A stretch of DNA of 23,260 bases from Pseudomonadota bacterium (GTDB lineage Bacteria; Pseudomonadota; Alphaproteobacteria; Rhizobiales; Xanthobacteraceae): NCBI GenBank assembly GCA_023387695.1, contig JAEWHT010000028.1:1-23260 (forward strand), read 5' to 3'. The notes below the pieces were generated by a model. It did not search any database. It saw nothing but the letters and a program-made list of their open reading frames with translations, and was not told the DNA's origin. The position numbers and the translations under genes are program-made. Positions 1 to 7,298 of the stretch are shown piece after piece (the first letter of the stretch is position 1; the number at the start of each line of letters is the position of its first letter).

Positions 1-95
1 CAGTCTCTCCCCCTAGGCGCTGCCCGAGTGGAGAGATCACCCCACCCCGCTCGCGCGGCGCGCGATCGACCCTCCCCCTCCAGGGGAGGGTAAGA
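1..95. repeat. GC-rich intergenic palindromic repeat
   Basis: This non-coding stretch contains the palindrome CCCTCCCC-TCCA-GGGGAGGG at 70-90, preceded by a Gs/Cs-rich run with alternating GCGCG. It resembles short palindromic repeats I recall from many Bradyrhizobium intergenic spaces, but the family assignment is from memory. No gene is visible between 1 and 394; the rest of that stretch is the phasin upstream region. Confidence 0.5.
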
Positions 96-215
96 AAGCG
101 AGCCCCCGTCATTCCGCGGCACCCCCAAAAAATGACGCACGCACCTCAACCCCCGGTTCCCCCGTTCCCGAACCTCACCCTCAGGATTAAATTCTCGCAA
201 CGCACCCCCAAGTCA

Positions 216-238
216 CATTGCGCCGCACAATGTTGACA
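216..238 (+). promoter_or_regulatory. Candidate phasin upstream regulatory site
   Basis: An inverted repeat CATTG-N7-CAATG lies at 216-232 and runs into a TTGACA hexamer at 233-238, about 160 bases before the phasin start. PHA regulators of the PhaR type are known to bind TGC/GCA-rich dyads in front of phasin genes, so this could be such a site. I could not find a convincing -10 box at normal spacing from TTGACA, so the promoter itself is uncertain. Confidence 0.3.
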
Positions 239-394
239 TGTTAGGCAGGGATACTACTGGGCGCTGGACGAGCCATCTCGTGTTTTGCGTATCCAGTTTC
301 CGTACCCGCCACTTGTAAAAAGAAATGGCCCCGGTTGGCCGGCGGGCGCGCCAGAAGGCTCACTCCATTTTTTCTTTGCTGAGAGGGACCAACC

Positions 395-826
395 ATGACA
401 GGTGCGACTGATCCGTTTTCTGCCTCGATCATTCCGTTCGAGGTTCCCGAGCAGGTGCGTGCGTTCGCCGAAAAGGGCGTTTCGCAGGCCCGCGAGAACT
501 ACGCCAAGTTCAAGGACGCTGCCGAATCCCACAACGGCACCGTCGAAGCCGTGTTCGCCTCCGCCCAGAAGGGCGCGAACGAATACACCGCCAAGCTGAT
601 GGAGTTCGCCAAGGCCAACGCCACGGCCCATCTCGACTTCACCCAGCAGCTGTTCGGCCTGAAGTCGCCGACCGATGCGTTCCAGCTCTGGACCGGCCAC
701 GCCAAGACCCAGCTCGAGACCTTCCAGGCCCAGGCCAAGGAGCTGGTCGAGATCGCCCAGCGCGCCGCCAGCGCCACGGCCGAGCCGATCAAGGCCTCTG
801 CCTCGAAGTTCTATCCCGCCGCCTGA
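395..826 (+). CDS. Phasin family protein
   Basis: This 143-residue protein matches the phasin family: small, helical, Ala/Lys/Glu-rich, without signal peptide or membrane segment. Phasins coat polyhydroxyalkanoate granules in the cytoplasm and influence their number and size. The core around residues 20-130 has the typical run of amphipathic helices (FAEKGVSQARENYAKFKDA and later QLFGLKSPTDAFQLW). The start is supported by a purine-rich GAGAGGGA eight bases or so upstream of ATG. The gene is monocistronic: a strong terminator follows 27 bases after the stop. Rhizobial genomes often carry several phasin paralogues, and I cannot tell which one this is, so no symbol is given. Confidence 0.88.
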   Translation: MTGATDPFSASIIPFEVPEQVRAFAEKGVSQARENYAKFKDAAESHNGTVEAVFASAQKGANEYTAKLMEFAKANATAHLDFTQQLFGLKSPTDAFQLWTGHAKTQLETFQAQAKELVEIAQRAASATAEPIKASASKFYPAA

Positions 827-853
827 TCAAAACGGCGGATCGACCCAATTGAG

Positions 854-882
854 AAACCCGGGCCGTCAGGGCCCGGGTTTTT
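854..882 (+). terminator. Intrinsic terminator of the phasin gene
   Basis: An 11-bp perfect stem (AAACCCGGGCC at 854-864 with GGCCCGGGTTT at 870-880) has a five-base loop and is followed by more T residues. It starts 27 bases after the phasin stop. Confidence 0.9.
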
Positions 883-932
883 CTTCACCTCTCCCATAGG
901 GAGAGGTCGGCGCGGAGCGCCGGGTGAGGGGA
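883..932. repeat. Short palindromic repeat
   Basis: CCTCTCCC-ATA-GGGAGAGG at 888-906 is a perfect 8-bp hairpin followed by a GC-rich tail ending in GGGTGAGGGG. It resembles a very common rhizobial intergenic repeat as I recall it. It sits directly after the phasin terminator. Confidence 0.55.
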
Positions 933-1114
933 TCTGCTCCCACAAGGTAAATCGCGGACAGGGCGATCGAATCCGGCGATTTATCGCGCCAAGAAGCGGC
1001 AAATAACGGGTTTTGCGGCCTTGCCAAAGCCGGCCGTTGCACCTAGTTTCCGCCCCGTTCAGCCCCCTCGGTTGTCGGCCCTATCAGGGCGCCCCCAAGG
1101 CGGCTCGCAAGGAT

Positions 1115-1191
1115 GCAGTTGTAGCTCAGTTGGTTAGAGCGCCTGTCTGTGGAACAGGAGGTCGGTGGTTCGAGCCCACCCAACTGTACCA
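1115..1191 (+). tRNA. tRNA-His (GTG)
   Basis: A full cloverleaf is visible: acceptor GCAGTTG/CAACTGT (one G-T pair at position 1-72), D arm GCTC/GAGC, anticodon stem CCTGT/ACAGG at 1142-1146 and 1154-1158, anticodon GTG at 1149-1151, T arm GGTGG-TTCGAGC-CCACC, and encoded CCA. The base before position 1 is T rather than G and the discriminator is A73. Most bacterial tRNA-His has G-1:C73; loss of G-1 with A73 is a known trait of a group of alphaproteobacteria and their HisRS. The sequence downstream is accessory in character, so this tRNA may have served as an integration site. Confidence 0.97.
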
Positions 1192-1326
1192 GCGCATCCC
1201 AATAATCTGACCCGACATCACAACTCCTTCCCCAGAAGGTGATGCGCGGACCTCTGCTGTCGAACGCCCAAAATCCCCACGTCAAACTCGAGCAACGACC
1301 CGGTGGATGGGCCGATAGCTCGGTGA

Positions 1327-1593
1327 ATGTGTATGGAGTCCCTGTTCGACCTCGTCGTCGATGATCTGGCCGGCTTCATCTTCGAAATTCTTTTTGAAGT
1401 CATTTTCCGGTTAGCCGAAGCCCTCTTTCATCTGATCGGCTGGCTGCTGGAGCGCCTTCGGCGCTGGCTGGATTGGCAGCCCAATGTTGATCCAGCCCAG
1501 ATCACGATGCTGCAAAGGTGCGGTCGGGCGTCGTTCGCAGCGAGCCTGGTTCTCTGCATCTGGGCGTCGCTGCTGTGGTTGGTTTGGCGATGA
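1327..1593 (+). CDS. Small hypothetical membrane protein
   Basis: This 88-residue ORF encodes an N-terminal amphipathic or membrane-associated helix rich in Phe, Leu, Ile and Glu (about residues 5-45), a short polar linker (residues 46-65) and one clear membrane span near the C terminus (about residues 69-87, ending LLWLVWR). I do not recognise the family. Translation could begin at 1327 or at the in-frame ATG at 1333; neither has a good ribosome binding site. It lies between tRNA-His and the degenerate integrase, in the accessory tract, with no operon partner. It could be spurious, but the hydrophobic pattern is consistent with a real protein. Confidence 0.5.
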   Translation: MCMESLFDLVVDDLAGFIFEILFEVIFRLAEALFHLIGWLLERLRRWLDWQPNVDPAQITMLQRCGRASFAASLVLCIWASLLWLVWR

Positions 1594-1852
1594 TTAGCCA
1601 GCAGCTTAGCGTCCTCGGTCTTTAGATCGCCTCTAGGCTGCGGGTTGCGCTCACTCCAAACGGGTGGTCAGGGCTTGCCTAAAGTCAGCCAAATCAATGC
1701 CTTAGAGAGCGCGATAGTGAATCGTTGATACCCGCTCTTTCTGAGCGAGCACAAGAGTTTCGCGTATTCAAATATTCGGGTATCTACACTCTTTAGGGAA
1801 TATTTCAGCGTCGCGCTTTACAAAAGAGGAGCGGCAAGTTAATCGGTTCCAC

Positions 1853-3019
1853 ATGTCCGACGACTCGACCAAACACCTCTTCGAGGCCCTTGAGGAGAAA
1901 AAGGCACGGCTGCTGCGGGAAGCTGCGGCCGAGATCGAGCGTGCTATGGCCGAGGAGAGGGCCGCAATCGAGCGGCTTGCAGCGGAAGCGGCCCGGCTCA
2001 ACTTGCGGCTTGTTAGTGGAGATGGACGCCCAGTTCTCCCGGAGCAGAAGGCCGTAACCCCAGCTGAACCGGCGAAGCGTGCTCCCACTGTCCCGCCGTC
2101 GACGATTGAAACTCCTGCCGCTCCAGCATCGACAGCGCCTACCGGACCTAAGACTTTTGGGAGGTTGGTCGAGCTATTTCGCAAGAGTACCGCGTACGTA
2201 GCGTTACGCCACAACGTCCGAACGAACTACGACAATGCAATCAATCGGCTCGTCCACGATATCGGCACCGATACGGCACTCGCAGACCTCAACAAGGAGG
2301 TCGTTGCAAGCCACTACAATAGCTGGGTCTTTGGCGGCAAGCTGTCTTATAGCTTCACGCTCATGCAGCGGCTCAGGCAGTTGTTTATTTTCGGCGCTGC
2401 AGAGTTGGATGATGTCGAATGCCAGCGTCTCTCAGGCGTTCTGCGTCATCTTAAGGTGCCCAACTACGGTGGCCGCACAAGGGTAGCTTTGACGCCAGAT
2501 CTTGTCATTCGTATCCGCCAAAAAGCGCACGAAAAAGAACGCCCATCAATCGCACTCGCCCAGGCACTTCAGTATGAATTGAGGCTGTCTCAGAGAGATG
2601 TAATTGGCGAGTGGGTGCCGAACGATAAAGCAGATGCGTCCTCAACCATACGGATTGGGGGTTCGACATGGCAGAACGGTTTGCTCTGGGAATGGGTAGA
2701 CGCAAACTTCATTTTACGGTTTCCGAAACAGGGGAACGTCGAGCGAGCGCCGATCGATTTGAAACACGTCACTATGGTGATGGAGGAAATTAGCCGCCTC
2801 AAGCAGCGGCCGACGAGCGGTCCGATGATCCTGTCGGAGTTCAATGGTTTTCCATACAACTCGACTGATTTTCGCAGGTGGTGGCGGCTAATCGCGGACG
2901 CCGCAGGGGTGGATAAAGAAATTCGGAATATGGACGTGAGCAGGGGACGCAAAAAAGACGAGGATGCGCCCCCGAAACAGTTAGAGGCAGCTCTCAATCG
3001 AGCAACGGAGAAGCAGTAG
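1853..3019 (+). CDS. Coiled-coil protein with degenerate tyrosine-recombinase domain
   Basis: This 388-residue protein has three parts: a charged Glu/Ala/Arg-rich coiled coil (about residues 5-53), a Pro/Ala/Thr-rich linker (54-100), and a region resembling the core-binding and catalytic domains of site-specific tyrosine recombinases (about 101-370). The motifs DVIGEWVP, SGPMILSE and FRRWWRLIADAAG match integrases I recall from rhizobia. In those proteins DVIGEW is preceded by LRQK with the first catalytic Arg; here the same place reads LSQR. After NMD the usual C-terminal HxxR and Tyr boxes are missing and replaced by about 35 charged residues. It is therefore probably not an active recombinase: either a decayed integrase or a DNA-binding derivative. 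A good Shine-Dalgarno is not visible; AGGAG lies 22 bases upstream. It sits about 660 bases downstream of tRNA-His. Confidence 0.7.
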   Translation: MSDDSTKHLFEALEEKKARLLREAAAEIERAMAEERAAIERLAAEAARLNLRLVSGDGRPVLPEQKAVTPAEPAKRAPTVPPSTIETPAAPASTAPTGPKTFGRLVELFRKSTAYVALRHNVRTNYDNAINRLVHDIGTDTALADLNKEVVASHYNSWVFGGKLSYSFTLMQRLRQLFIFGAAELDDVECQRLSGVLRHLKVPNYGGRTRVALTPDLVIRIRQKAHEKERPSIALAQALQYELRLSQRDVIGEWVPNDKADASSTIRIGGSTWQNGLLWEWVDANFILRFPKQGNVERAPIDLKHVTMVMEEISRLKQRPTSGPMILSEFNGFPYNSTDFRRWWRLIADAAGVDKEIRNMDVSRGRKKDEDAPPKQLEAALNRATEKQ

Positions 3020-3037
3020 CTCCAGTAGAAAACGAAA

Positions 3038-3057
3038 CGGCGGCCCGAGAGCCGCCG
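3038..3057. other. Hairpin downstream of the integrase-like gene
   Basis: CGGCGGC-N6-GCCGCCG is a perfect 7-bp stem 18 bases after the stop. There is no T run on either side, so it is a weak terminator candidate at best. Confidence 0.45.
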
Positions 3058-3652
3058 CAAAGGTACGCCTAATCCTGTCTGCATGAGGCCGTGTCACTGA
3101 TGCAGGGAGGCTCCCGGGTTGCCGGGTATGAGGTCTCGCAAGGGCCGTCGTCGAAGCCGGGGCAGGCACGGAAAGCCTCGGCGATAAGGAGTGTAGCATG
3201 CCTCAACAACGTAGCTGAAGCATGAAACGTGGCGCGTCGTCGGTTGCCGCCGGCGGCGCGTCATACGTTTGATATAGCTAAATCACTGGGCTCCCGCAAG
3301 ATTTCAAGGGCCAGACTTTGGGAGCTGCGCTGACAGCACTGCGCAGGGCTCTCATTTATTCGCAACGCTGGCAGAGCCCAATTTTGTGCACTATCACCCA
3401 AATTCATAAAACTATCCGACAAACTGACCAACACTAGCGCAGACGACAAATTCGTCTCATCACGATCATCGCCAAAGCGGCTCGCATTAAGACCACAGTG
3501 ACCAAGCGAAGCCTTCTCATCATTATGATCATGATGTTCATCATCGCGGCTATCGCGCGTGATCCCTCCCAATCAGCTGAATCATGTTGCTCAGTCGGAC
3601 GAGCCAAGTAAGCTCTCCTTCCGCTTGCCTCCCACATGGGATCTTTTGCGAC
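3058..3652. other. Gene-free stretch with a structured GC-rich segment and a repeat copy
   Basis: No convincing gene is seen here. From 3066 to about 3190 the sequence is GC-rich and can fold locally: CCCGG-GTTG-CCGGG near 3112-3125 and a longer stem in which GCCG and AGGC pair with GCCT and CGGC around 3158-3184. An AAGGAG box near 3187 precedes a seven-codon ORF (ATG at about 3198) that ends at once. From 3250 to 3650 base composition shifts to lower GC. One copy of a degenerate repeat lies at 3361-3398 (listed separately). Confidence 0.4.
3361..3398 (+). repeat. Degenerate repeat, copy A
   Basis: This 38-base stretch begins CGCAACGCTG and ends AATTTTGTGCACTATCACC. It matches 4729-4766 without gaps at about 29 of 38 positions, in the same orientation, and its last 17 bases match the reverse complement of 4689-4705 at 15 of 17 positions. 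The copies flank the CoiA-like gene. Confidence 0.6.
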
Positions 3653-4333
3653 ATGAAATACGCAGTTGAAAATGGTCAACGAGTTGCAGCCTACTCCCAC
3701 GGAAGAGCGAAGTGCCGTTACTGCAATAGCGAGGTCGTTGCGAAGTGCGGCTCGTACAGAGTCCATCACTGGGCGCATCGGGGTGTGCGGGAATGTGATA
3801 TGTGGGCCGAAAAAGAAACTCACTGGCACCGCGCATGGAAGAATAACTTCCCGGCCGAATGCCAAGAGGTCATTCAGTACGATTCACAATCCGGCGAAAA
3901 GCACATTGCCGATGTTCGTGCCCCGCATGGTCTTGTGATCGAGTTTCAGCATTCGCATGTAGACCCCGAAGAACGTGTAGAGCGTGAGCGCTTCCACGGG
4001 AATATGGTGTGGGTCGTTGATGGCACCCGGCTACAACGGGACTATCCACGGTTCAAAAGAGGAACGGTCCATCTCAGGGCTACCAACGTGCGGGGGTTCT
4101 TCTTCCTCTCGCGCCCTGATGAATGCTTTCCCACGACGTGGCTTAATAGTTCAGTCCCAGTCATCTTTGATTTCCGGATTGAGGCTGAGAACCAACCACT
4201 TGATGAGTTCAGAGAGCCGCTTTGGTGCCTACTTCCAAAACGCGCTGAGGGACCTGCAGTCGTTGTTGGGATGTCGCGCAAAGAATTTGTAGAGGTAGCT
4301 CTAAGTCGGCGCGAGTTGTTTCCCGTTCAATAA
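3653..4333 (+). CDS. CoiA-like nuclease with N-terminal zinc finger
   Basis: From the ATG at 3653 the product has 226 residues. The N-terminal part carries a likely zinc site (Cys21-x2-Cys24, Cys32, then His38/His39 and His42 in the phrase VHHWAHR). The central part has the layout of the CoiA-like PD-(D/E)xK nuclease domain: Glu55 and His59 in a helix, then HIADV with Asp87, then IEFQHS with Glu97 and Gln99. Family members include the competence protein CoiA, but this one is shorter and no other competence gene is near. An in-frame ATG at 3584 would add 23 residues without family resemblance, so 3653 is preferred. It is a single gene in an accessory, lower-GC tract between repeat copies. A role in DNA processing or defence is possible but is inference. 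Confidence 0.72.
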   Translation: MKYAVENGQRVAAYSHGRAKCRYCNSEVVAKCGSYRVHHWAHRGVRECDMWAEKETHWHRAWKNNFPAECQEVIQYDSQSGEKHIADVRAPHGLVIEFQHSHVDPEERVERERFHGNMVWVVDGTRLQRDYPRFKRGTVHLRATNVRGFFFLSRPDECFPTTWLNSSVPVIFDFRIEAENQPLDEFREPLWCLLPKRAEGPAVVVGMSRKEFVEVALSRRELFPVQ

Positions 4334-4426
4334 TCATGACAATTTTTGCGCATCGTATTCGGCAGTTGCGAGCGTAGATCGAGCCGCGCGCAGCATTCGC
4401 CGGACCGTCCTATCACCGCGAAACTC

Positions 4427-4678
4427 CTAGCCTACCCTCCTCCTCGTCCGCCGAACCATCGGCCGACCCAAACCAAGCTGCCCCCTGAGCTGCTTCACCA
4501 GCAAATCCTCCCCGCTCACCCACCGCCTGAAATCGACTTCCAGCATGTCCTCCTCGAGCGCGGCAGCATCGCCGCCGATGCCGATCAGCAGTCGTTTTTT
4601 GCCCGGCTCGGTGACTAGAGTGTGCAGCATCTGGCAATTGCCGTAATTGTGGAAGGCTGGCGATCCCGAGAGGTTCAA
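4427..4678 (-). pseudogene. Hypothetical protein fragment
   Basis: On the minus strand an 83-codon frame has strongly GC-biased third positions and a protein-like composition (GNCQMLHTL, LLIGIGGDAAALEEDMLEVDFRRW), so it looks coding, unlike the overlapping frames. It has only a TTG as a possible start; the frame opens at a TAG inside the repeat element at 4680-4769. The simplest reading is the C-terminal part of a larger gene whose start was removed or replaced when the repeat arrived. I do not recognise the family. Confidence 0.45.
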
Positions 4679-4679
4679 C

Positions 4680-4769
4680 GGAATTACGGTGACAGTGCAC
4701 TAAACTTCCGACGCGAGAGCGCCCCATCCGCAACGCTGTCCAAAGCCAATTTTATGCTTTGTCACCGTA
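4680..4769. repeat. MITE-like degenerate inverted repeat element
   Basis: The left end GGAATTACGGTGACAGTGCAC (read inward) and the right end TTTTATGCTTTGTCACCGTA form imperfect terminal inverted repeats about 90 bases apart. The right half (4729-4766) is the same as copy A at 3361-3398 with roughly three quarters identity. This looks like a decayed small non-autonomous element or the ends of a lost insertion sequence. It separates the tenA start from its upstream DNA and truncates the fragment at 4427-4678. Confidence 0.5.
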
Positions 4770-4843
4770 GCGCCTCAGTTCGCGATGCGTTATCGGTACC
4801 AAGCCAAGATGTTCATAGAAACACAGGCCAGGCGAAAAGCATC

Positions 4844-5506
4844 GTGAGTTTCTTCGAGCGTCTCAAGACAGAAGCAGCCGTCGAGTGGCGGGCCTATACC
4901 GAACACCCCTTCACGAACGGATTGGCCGACGGCTCGCTTCCCGAAGCGGCGTTCCGTCACTACCTTGTTCAGGATTACCTGTTCCTGATCGAGTTTGCGC
5001 GCGCCTACGCGCTCGCGGTCTACAAGTCGCCCAGGCTTGCCGACATGCGTGAAGCAGCAGCCGGCCTGTCGGCCATCCTCGATGTCGAGATGGACCTGCA
5101 TGTGAAGCTCTGCGCCGGTTGGGGTCTATCCCCGAGCGACCTCGAACAAGCCCCTCCGGCGGCCGAGATGCTGGCCTATACACGCTACGTGCTCGATGCG
5201 GGCATGCGTGGCGATCTGCTGGCACTCAAGGTGGCGCTCGCTCCTTGCGTGATCGGCTACGCGGAGATCGCAACGCGGCTCGCCTTGCGACCAGATGCTG
5301 ACGCTGCCACGAACGCCTATCGCGTCTGGGTCGCCGAGTACGCCGGCGCGCCGTACCAGGAGGTCGCTGCCAAAGCGCGGGCGCACCTGGATCATCTCGC
5401 CGATCGCTACGCCACGCCGGCCCGCGAAGCCGAGCTGATTGCAATCTTCAAGGAAGCCACCCAGCTCGAGGCGGACTTCTGGGAAATGGCCTGGCGCGTG
5501 GGCTAG
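4844..5506 (+). CDS. tenA: Thiaminase II / TenA family aminopyrimidine aminohydrolase
   Basis: From the GTG at 4844 the protein has 220 residues, the usual TenA length. TenA hydrolyses aminopyrimidine breakdown products of thiamine to HMP for salvage in thiamine biosynthesis, in the cytoplasm. With this start the catalytic residues fall at the Bacillus subtilis numbering: Asp44 (VQDY), Tyr112 and Cys135 (APCVIGYAE); a conserved Glu lies at about 209 in QLEADFWEMAW. That agreement fixes the start; the frame is open further upstream to 4622 but the added residues come from repeat DNA. The ribosome binding site is weak (AGGCG about 13 bases upstream). No other thiamine gene is in the window. The upstream region has been replaced by the 4680-4769 element, so its promoter may be unusual. 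Confidence 0.9.
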   Translation: MSFFERLKTEAAVEWRAYTEHPFTNGLADGSLPEAAFRHYLVQDYLFLIEFARAYALAVYKSPRLADMREAAAGLSAILDVEMDLHVKLCAGWGLSPSDLEQAPPAAEMLAYTRYVLDAGMRGDLLALKVALAPCVIGYAEIATRLALRPDADAATNAYRVWVAEYAGAPYQEVAAKARAHLDHLADRYATPAREAELIAIFKEATQLEADFWEMAWRVG

Positions 5507-5536
5507 CGTGTTGAATAGCGCGAGTCTTATCGCGCG

Positions 5537-5941
5537 CTAGGCGACGACAGCTTTGATGAGCGCCGTGTCCGCGAACTCAATCAACTCGATGATCTTGCCA
5601 TCCTTGAAACTGAAGAGGTCCAGGATTTCGGTGGTGAAAACTTTCTTGTTGGGACGATAGCGGATCACAAGGCGCGACCGGATTGCAGCATGATCGCCTT
5701 CGACCACCTCGGTCAGGATGTCGCGCTGTTCGAAGGCGAAATGGGCCGTGAATTGACCGAAGGCCTCCAGCAACAGCGGGTGCCCCTTGAAGCTTCCTAC
5801 GAGGTGCAGCGCGCTCTTGTCGCCGAGCAGGTTGAACGTACCCTCGGGATGAAACTCTGCCACCAGGCCTTCGAGGTCACCGGTCGCGCGTGCGGCGTAA
5901 GCGCGCGTGATGACATCGAGCATGTCCTCGCGTTGTCCCAT
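5537..5941 (-). CDS. NTF2-like / SnoaL-like protein
   Basis: This 134-residue protein has the pattern of the NTF2-like superfamily: an N-terminal helix pair (ITRAYAARATGDLEGLVAEFHPEG), then alternating strands including DHAAIRSRLVIRYRP and the typical end EILDLFSFKDGKIIELIEFAD. Members are small cone-shaped domains used as isomerases, hydrolases or binding proteins; the substrate cannot be told from sequence. The start is backed by GGGAGG five bases before ATG. It lies 102 bases downstream of the substrate-binding protein gene on the same strand and is convergent with tenA (30-base gap with an imperfect hairpin). Confidence 0.75.
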   Translation of the reverse strand: MGQREDMLDVITRAYAARATGDLEGLVAEFHPEGTFNLLGDKSALHLVGSFKGHPLLLEAFGQFTAHFAFEQRDILTEVVEGDHAAIRSRLVIRYRPNKKVFTTEILDLFSFKDGKIIELIEFADTALIKAVVA

Positions 5942-6043
5942 GTCAGCCTCCCTGATGTGTATCAGGGCATCATAGCTACTTTTGCGTGCATAGGCAAAAT
6001 CAGAGTGGGGTTCAATGTGTGACGATCATCACCACCGCTCGGA

Positions 6044-7039
6044 TCATTCCACCACCTTGGCGGCCGTCGCCAGCAGCGTGTCTGGCACCGTGAGCCCGAG
6101 TGCCTTGGCTGTCTTGAGGTTGATCGACAAATCGAATTTCGAGACCTGGTAAAACGGGATCCCGGCGGGATCGGCGCCGCGCAGGATTGCGTCGATCTCG
6201 CCGGTCATGTGCCTCGTCAATTCCATCAGATCGAAGGCGTAGGCCATCAAGCTGCCGGCTTCGACGGCCTCCGTGAAACATTGGATGGCTGGGATGCGGA
6301 CCTCTGCGATGGCTTCGCTGATCGCCACGCGGTTCGCCAATGCATCCGGACTGTCCACCATCATGATCGTATCAGATCCGTCGCGGGCGGCTTGCATGAT
6401 GGCGTTGCGATAGGTCGCAGCGCTGCCGGGAAGATCAACCGGGAAATTGGCGACGGAAATTTTCGCCGTTTCCGCTGCGGCACGCACGGGGTCGCCCACC
6501 GTGTTTTCCCATGCGCCGGTCGGGGAGATGCAAGCGAGCTTCGACATCGCCGGAAACATCTCGCGCAGCAATGCGATGCGTTTGCCGTGAATTGAAGGGC
6601 CGGGGTTGACGCTGACACCGGTAAAGTTGCCGCCGGGGTGGGCCATGCTCTGGGCAAGACCGATCGCGACGGGATCGTACGATATCGTGACGATCGGTGT
6701 CGTCGTGGTCTTCTGTTTGAAGACAACAGCGGGGGGATCGATGATGTTGATGACATCCGGATTGCTGCGGACGATCTCTTCGGCCAATGCTGCTCTGTCC
6801 CCGTGGTACTGCTCCTTTCCGTAGCGATCGACGGTCAGGTTCTGCCCTTCGATGCGTCCAAGGCGCCGAAGCTCGCCAAAGAGCACACGGTAATAAGCAT
6901 TCCTGTCCTCAACCATGTTCGCCGTCGGTTGGGATATGTTGACGATGGCCAAGCGCGGATTGCTGCCGGCAGGCGCTGCCGCGACACGCGTCGTCGCGGC
7001 AAATGTCGCCGCCCCTGTCAAAAAATCTCGGCGCCTCAT
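6044..7039 (-). CDS. ABC transporter substrate-binding protein, TrpX-like family
   Basis: This 331-residue protein belongs to the ABC substrate-binding family that includes TrpX (Pfam ABC_sub_bind). It begins with a twin-arginine type signal, RRRDFLTG, followed by a short Ala-rich hydrophobic stretch, so export to the periplasm by Tat is likely. Family signatures include GKEQYHGDRAALAEEIV, PDVINIIDPPAV, PIVTISYDPVAIGLAQS and the final SINLKTAKALGLTVPDTLLA. The start at 7039 has GGTGGAG eight bases upstream; the open frame reaches 7102 but without a binding site. No permease or ATPase gene is adjacent, as is common for the many orphan members in bradyrhizobia. The ligand is unknown. Confidence 0.85.
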   Translation of the reverse strand: MRRRDFLTGAATFAATTRVAAAPAGSNPRLAIVNISQPTANMVEDRNAYYRVLFGELRRLGRIEGQNLTVDRYGKEQYHGDRAALAEEIVRSNPDVINIIDPPAVVFKQKTTTTPIVTISYDPVAIGLAQSMAHPGGNFTGVSVNPGPSIHGKRIALLREMFPAMSKLACISPTGAWENTVGDPVRAAAETAKISVANFPVDLPGSAATYRNAIMQAARDGSDTIMMVDSPDALANRVAISEAIAEVRIPAIQCFTEAVEAGSLMAYAFDLMELTRHMTGEIDAILRGADPAGIPFYQVSKFDLSINLKTAKALGLTVPDTLLATAAKVVE

Positions 7040-7298
7040 GTTGGCTCCACCAAATGTCTGTCTGAAAATTGCCGTTGCAGTAATGAGGTCAGAGTGCACC
7101 AAACTCCGTGCGGCCGAAAGCCGCCATCTTGCAGATATTCGCGCCCGGCAATGTCACCGCAATCCCACCAGGTCGTCGTGACGCGAGTTCTGCCGGCACT
7201 TTGATGCCGGGGATGTGAGCAATCGTGAAGGGGTGGCGGACTGGTGCGGCAAAGGCCGAAGCCCATGTCAGCACCTCAACTCAACAGGAGCAATCGCG

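Noticed and set aside
1727..1805. Nested inverted repeats (GATACCCG/CGGGTATC and AAATATTC/GAATATTT) before the integrase-like gene
   Set aside because: Short arms, wide spacing and no clear promoter context; too weak to list as a site.
7089..7274. Minus-strand 61-codon frame upstream of the substrate-binding protein gene
   Set aside because: It has a partly protein-like sequence but only a GTG start, overlaps another open frame and matches nothing I recognise; could be a remnant but support is too weak.
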